Origin: Prorocentrum cordatum
Taxonomy: Eukaryota; Sar; Dinophyceae; Prorocentrales; Prorocentraceae
DNA length: 20,000 bases
NCBI GenBank assembly: GCA_963575745.1
Contig: CAUYUJ010020556.1
Span: forward strand, 107,019 to 127,018
Direction: 5' to 3'
Positions 16,495 to 20,000 of this stretch are shown one piece after another. The position numbers were made by a program, and so were the translations under genes. Within the stretch, counting starts at the first letter, position 1. Each line of letters starts with the position of its first letter. The notes beneath the pieces were generated by a model that was not told the DNA's origin, searched no databases, and worked only from the letters and a program-made list of their open reading frames with translations.

Positions 16495-17003
16495 AGATGC
16501 ACTACACGAAGCAACAGCCGCCTGGATTTTTGTTCTTGGATCTATCTTCGTTCGGTGTCTGTTGACCGTTCCTGGATTTTCGACCTCGCCTCGATCCTGG
16601 ATCTTCGACCGGTCCTCAGACGAAATTGATTCTTGTGGGCGGCATGCAATGGGGCCGGAATCTCTGCTCTCAAGAAGTCTTTATTCAAAAAGGTTCCACA
16701 CGAACTCGCCACTGTCTGGCGGCATGAGAAATCACCCAGTCGTTTTCAATGGCGACCATTTTTCGCGAGGAAGAATAGGGCGTTATGCGACTTTCTGGTT
16801 CGTGCCCCATTTGGCCACGATAATGTTTCAGATGACGATAGATGCATCGGATGGGCGCAAGTGGGTCATTGCAACATTGCACTGGGGCCCAACGCCCTAA
16901 CGGGAAACGTGCAACGCCTTTTGTGCTGTATTTGTGGTCCAGGCAATGTAGTCCAGTCGCCAGCTTTTCGCAGCATGTGATTATTGTAGCCCAGCTGCAC
17001 ATG
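16495..17003 (+). repeat. ~550-bp triplicated unit, copy II
   Basis: Aligned to copies I and III through CTGTTGACCGTTCCTGGAT, GGGCGGCATGCAATGG, CACTGTCTGGCGGCATG, GTGGGTCATTGCAACATTG and CTAACGGGAAACG. The offset from copy I is about 584 bp. The frame over 16633-16980 carries KKVPHELATVWRH, DDDRCIGWAQVGHCNIALGP and ALTGNVQRLLCCICG, matching the peptide of copy III. Confidence 0.8.
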
Positions 17004-17043
17004 TTTTTATAGAGCCACCCCCCTGAATGAACAGTCAAAGTCC

Positions 17044-17560
17044 AGATCGGCACCTTGCGACCAAAGCGCACACTGGATATTCGTTCTTCAATGGATCTTC
17101 GACTGTTGATCGATCCTGGATCCTCGACCTCCCATCGACCCTTGTTCCTCGAATGGTCCTCAGACGATATCGGGTTGCTGGAATGAGGCCAGAAGCTTTG
17201 CTTTCAGGAAGTATCAAGCGAAGCCGTCGCTGCCTGGCGGCATGGCATGGGAGCGGAGAAGTTCCTGTTGGAGGAGGTCCCAGATGAAATCGCTACTGTC
17301 TGGTGGCCTGAGCAATCATCTGGTCACCCCGAAAGGCGACCTACGAGTTCTTCTCGAGGAAGTCTTTGGCGGCATGCGATGTCCCCATCCGTGCCCAAGT
17401 TGCCATTATTTTATCAAAAGGGGCGGGACGATCGATGCACCAGATGGGTGCACGTTGGTCATTTCAGCATTGTGATTGGCTCCCGAGCCTTGACAGGAAT
17501 TGCGCAACTCTTTTTGCGCGACCTCTGCAGTCTGGATTCCTTCCTAATCCAGTGTAGCGG
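17044..17560 (+). repeat. ~550-bp triplicated unit, copy III
   Basis: Opens AGATCGGCACC and shares TCGACTGTTGATCG, CAGAAGCTTTGCTTTCAGGA, AGATGAAATCGCTACTGTC, TGGTGGCCT and GTTGGTCATTTCAGCATTG with the other copies. The offset from copy II is about 544 bp. It contains the longest surviving frame of the shared peptide. Confidence 0.8.
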
Positions 17561-17648
17561 TATTGATTTGTTCTGCCCGCTCCCAACATTTCTCTCTTTG
17601 TCCTGTGCGTTCGTTTCCTCCCCGCCACCTCGCATGGATAATCCTTGA
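17247..17648 (+). pseudogene. Decayed open frame of the triplicated unit
   Basis: A 133-codon plus frame within and beyond copy III. Upstream, the same frame reads QKLCFQEVSSEAVAAWRH but is cut by TGA near 17184, so there is no clean start. Segments EEVPDEIATVWWP, DDRCTRWVHVGHFSIVIG and ALTGIAQLFLRDLC align with peptides in copies I and II, which are frame-broken. In the first aligned 18 codons between copies I and III, five of nine changes are synonymous on this strand, a weak hint of past selection. No family is recognised. The last 30 codons lie outside the repeat. The minus strand of the unit is also fairly open, so strand is not certain. Confidence 0.3.
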
Positions 17649-18369
17649 TTTGGTCGTCCTCATCCTATTGGTCTGCGCCTCGTCCTCGTCCGCCTCCGTC
17701 TGCCACCTGTTTGGCCCAAAACCCTGACAGCGCAGAGGCAGACGAGTGCGACCGCGCCCACCAGATGCGCTCGTAGCGCTGAGAAAACGCTGTGCTTGGA
17801 TACGAAACATTTCTGAAGCGTCTGCGAAGCGCGCCGCGAAAATCTGAGGCGCACGTGTTGGGAGTTGCTGCTGGAGAAGCGCGCGGGACACGCTGCAAGT
17901 TCGAGCAAACCGCTGCTGTGAGGGCCCATCAGCTCCCAATGACTGGCTTGTTTTCTCCTGAAGCGCTTCACTCGTCTCTCCTCATTGTTATCCTCGTGCT
18001 CCTCCTTCATAATTTGCTGCGAAATCTGCAACAATCCCCATCCTAACCTTATCCTCCTCCCGTCCTCCTGCTCCGCCCTCCTTCGCCCCGCAGACAGGTC
18101 CCCCCTCCCCGTCCTTCTCGTGCGGTATACACGGGGTACACCGGCTCGTGCCGCATGCCATCGTGGTGGGGACGGGGGTCACAAAGGGGGAGGGACGGAC
18201 GGAGAGCTGTTGCTCCGCTGCCTCATCGTGCTCGCCTTCCTGGCCCTACTCGCTCTGTCCTCGGATGTACATGGTCAGCCCCCTTCCTTCGCAGCCTCCC
18301 TCTGCGCTTCCGTCCTTTCACATCAAAAATCCCCGGCTTGATGAGCCACGCGTCCCCCTGGCCCGCCCG
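17649..18369. other. No supported gene
   Basis: Three overlapping protein-like frames (plus 17792-18046, minus 17544-17939, minus 17660-18034) compete and none has a decisive feature. 17985-18125 is pyrimidine-rich (CCTCCCGTCCTCCTGCTCCG). Confidence 0.3.
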
Positions 18370-18640
18370 CGCCACGTGGCCCTCAGAGGAGCCTTGTGCT
18401 CTCTCGGATGCCCTCTGTGCTCGGTCGCGTTGCGCCACCCTCTCGGAGGCAACACGTCCCCGCCCCCAGCCGGCGGCGCGCAGGAGGGGCGGGGGCGGGG
18501 AGGGTGGCCCTCCTCAGAAGGCCCGAGTGCTCCGTAGGAGGCCCCCCCCCCGCCTTCCGAGGAGCCCTCTCAGAGGCCCCTCGAGGTCTCCTGACGCCTC
18601 TCGGCGCGCCGCCGGCTCCTCCCCCCTCCGAGGACCTCCA
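18370..18640. repeat. Degenerate CTCGGAGGCC-type repeats
   Basis: CTCAGAGGAGCC, CTCTCGGATGCC, CTCTCGGAGGCA, CTCAGAAGGCC, TTCCGAGGAGCC, CTCTCAGAGGCCCC and TCCGAGGACC follow at irregular spacing. The style resembles the TCTTGGGGCC arrays but with a different core. A GGGGCGGGGGCGGGG run lies at about 18486-18500. Confidence 0.5.
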
Positions 18641-18647
18641 GGGGCCG

Positions 18648-18839
18648 TACAGTGGAGGCCCGTGTCAAGAAGCACCCTGCTCGCCTCCAGGGTGCCCTGG
18701 GGTTCCTTGAGTTTCGATGGCTTGGCCATGGAAAGCGTGGCGTTGCCAGACCAAAAATCACTGGACGGTTTCTTGTGGAAAGTTTTTCGTGGAAGGTTTC
18801 TTGTGGAAGGTTTTTTGTTGGACTGGCTTCCATCTGTAA
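18648..18839 (+). mobile_element. TA-flanked MITE, family 1, copy 3
   Basis: Starts TACAGTGGAGGCC and ends TGGCTTCCATCTGTA. It shares GCACCCTGCTCGCCTCCAGG, GTGCCCTGGG and TTTCGATGG with the copies near 9.3 and 9.8 kb. The internal GGTTTCTTGTGGA unit has expanded to about four copies (18768-18825), against two in copy 1. Non-coding. Confidence 0.65.
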
Positions 18840-19102
18840 AGAGTCCCCGGCCAGGGGCCTCCAGAGGTCCCCGCAGGCTTACGGAGCCTCGATCGTCCTC
18901 CTCGACCTCCTTGTACTGTTAAGTCGGGCCTGTCCCTCTACAGGAGGAAACTTCACAAATAGTCAAAAATAGTCTGGGTCCGATTTTTGGGGTATACTTA
19001 ATTGTTTTAAAAACATTGTGGTGTATTTTCGTTCTTCGCCCAGAATCCATCCGCCTGAGGACATGCCCGACCTAATTTTGCTGGCGTCCCACCCCGTCTA
19101 GG
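18840..19102. other. Unique spacer with AT-rich centre
   Basis: 18950-19050 is clearly AT-richer than the window (AAAAATAGTC, TTAATTGTTTTAAAAACATT). A homopurine/homopyrimidine-free lull. No gene is recognised. Confidence 0.4.
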
Positions 19103-19298
19103 TACTCTGGGGTACTCCGAGTTTCTTAATAAGCGTCGGGGGGGCCGTCACACCCGCCGACAGCCCCACATCGACTCCCGTCGCGGGCGGCCACCGCGCG
19201 CCGAAGGCGCTCCGACCCCCGTCGCGGCGCGACGACGAGGCGAGGTTAACACCCGTCGGGGGGGTCCCCCCCCCACGCTTGTTAAGAAACCCAGAGTA
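19103..19298. mobile_element. TA-flanked inverted-repeat element (MITE-like), family 2
   Basis: Left end TACTCTGGGG, then GTTTCTTAATAAGCGTCGGG. The right end, read in reverse complement, is TACTCTGGGTTTCTTAACAA then GCGTGGGGGGGGG. The left arm has an extra 9-10 nt (GGTACTCCG), a duplication of its own tip. After that gap the arms match almost fully over about 25 bp. The 196-bp element is too short to code for transposase. TA at both tips fits a TA-targeting superfamily. Confidence 0.6.
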
Positions 19299-19701
19299 TA
19301 GCTTGTAGCAGGTGGTGGGAGGCTCCGTCCTTGCGCGCGCGCCTTGCCCAACCGGGCACGGGCCCGCGCGCCTCGCTGCACGGTAGAGGTTGAGATGTCT
19401 CGAGCGGGATGCCGAGGAACAGGGGGAATATTTCCCCAGCGGATCCTCCAGTGATCTTCGCGGTGGTGGTGGTGGTGCTGATCCTCTTTGCGCCCGTGTG
19501 CGGGGACTGTCGCCTCGTTCGCTGGCCTGCTCGCCTCCTGCCCCTGTGCCTGCCCGATGCCGGAGAGGAGAATCGGGCCCACATCCGTGCCCCCGCGGTC
19601 CGACCTCCGAGGCGCGAGCCGAACGGATACGAAAAATCCGGATGCGTTCCGCGCGCGGCATCGCTGCAAAGCCGCCCTGTGCCCGCAGGGCCGCGGGCTC
19701 G
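19299..19701. other. GC-rich region without a supported gene
   Basis: Several frames are open on both strands. The plus frame that continues into the possible gene at 19864 is stop-free from 19387, so part of this may be upstream or 5' sequence of that gene. A short GTGGTGGTGGTGGTG run lies at 19462-19477. Confidence 0.3.
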
Positions 19702-19791
19702 CGGAGGAGGAGGAGGAGGAGGAGGAGGAGGAGGAGGAGGAGGGAGGAGGAGGAGGAGGAGGAGGAGGAGGAGGAGGAGGAGGAGGAGGAG
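19702..19791. repeat. (GGA)n microsatellite
   Basis: Near-perfect GGA repeat with one GGGA phase slip at about 19741-19744. Confidence 0.95.
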
Positions 19792-19863
19792 CCCTGTGCC
19801 CGCGCGCGGGCCTCGCGCCAGCCCTCGCCGCAGGCTCCCGCGGCGGGGGGCCCACCGCCGGTG

Positions 19864-20000
19864 ATGGACGCGGTGGCCAGCAGGTCGAGCGGGTCGAAGG
19901 ACGCCGGCCGCCGCCGCCGCCGCGGCGACCGTGCCGGCGGCGACGAGGCCACCGTCCGAATCGAGGCCGACGGCGGCGGCAGCGGCGACGGCGGCGGCGA
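19864..20000 (+). CDS. Possible 5' end of a GC3-rich gene (runs off window)
   Basis: From ATG at 19864 (context GTGATGG) the frame is open to the window edge, 45 codons. Codon pattern is strongly gene-like for a GC-rich eukaryote: third positions are nearly all G or C and first positions mostly G. The peptide begins MDAVASRSSGSKDAGRRRRR and continues GDRAGGDEATVRIEADGGG into a Gly-rich, acidic stretch, as in disordered N-termini. The frame is also stop-free back to 19387, with an earlier ATG at 19642 that would put the (GGA)n tract in the protein. I prefer 19864 because codon bias is clean only from there. No domain is visible. Confidence 0.35.
   Translation, partial: MDAVASRSSGSKDAGRRRRRGDRAGGDEATVRIEADGGGSGDGGG

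Noticed and set aside
17544-18034. Two minus frames of 124-131 codons with mixed composition.
   Set aside because: They overlap each other and a plus frame, with no motif to choose between them.
18155-18922. A 255-codon plus frame.
   Set aside because: It runs through degenerate repeats and the third MITE copy, lacks any domain and is Arg/Pro/Ser-rich from base composition.
19098-19952. A 284-codon minus frame at the right end.
   Set aside because: It crosses the inverted-repeat element and a (TCC)n tract and is opposite the better codon-bias signal on the plus strand.
1-20000. CRISPR-like or bacterial operon interpretation of the repeats.
   Set aside because: Repeats are contiguous tandem units without unique spacers, and there are no ribosome binding sites, operons or prokaryotic genes.

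Overview
This is nuclear DNA from a GC-rich eukaryote, most likely a dinoflagellate (Prorocentrum- or Symbiodiniaceae-like). The evidence is indirect. There is no bacterial gene layout. Almost the whole window is repeats: trinucleotide tracts, 73-, 85- to 89- and 102-bp tandem arrays, degenerate TCTTGGGGCC arrays and short terminal-inverted-repeat elements. The few protein-like stretches are short pieces bounded by GT..AG splice-like signals, and one matches the RNase H type common in dinoflagellate retroelements. The species call is inference. No complete, confidently intact gene is visible, and most long open frames are by-products of GC-rich or trinucleotide sequence.

Layout. 1-393: possible end of a gene or internal exons. 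535-1806: a direct duplication of about 550 bp built on shorter repeats. 1812-2935: GAT/GAG-rich microsatellites. 2972-3478: a protein-like open frame with no ATG start. 3597-4629: degenerate repeats and a 150-bp duplication. 5214-6331: TCTTGGGG array, a 'leader' with a small hairpin, a pyrimidine tract, then a 102-bp tandem array. 6568-7975: the same order again, ending in an 85-bp array. 8033-10135: coding-like remnants. These include a frame-broken RNase H domain and two further possible exons, and the gap between those two exons holds two copies of a TA-flanked MITE. 10356-10395: strong GC hairpin. 10700-11455: 73-bp array interrupted by a poly-T tract. 11456-12275: about 820 bp of almost pure purine GAG repeat. 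12590-13165: third TCTTGGGG array. 14397-15910: the 85-bp array, microsatellite and leader again, in inverted orientation. 15910-17560: three direct copies of a unit of about 550 bp with a decaying shared peptide. 18648-18839: third MITE copy. 19103-19298: a second, unrelated TA-flanked inverted-repeat element. 19864-20000: possible start of a GC3-rich gene running off the right edge.

The most striking structure is that 6993-7975 and 14397-15910 are mirror images: leader, (TCC)n, then an 85- to 89-bp tandem array, with leaders outermost and arrays facing inward across about 6.4 kb. This is the architecture of foldback-type elements, whose long inverted ends are made of tandem repeats. It may be a very large foldback-like element of about 8.9 kb. 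Whether it moves, and whether the internal RNase H remnant belongs to it, cannot be decided from this window.
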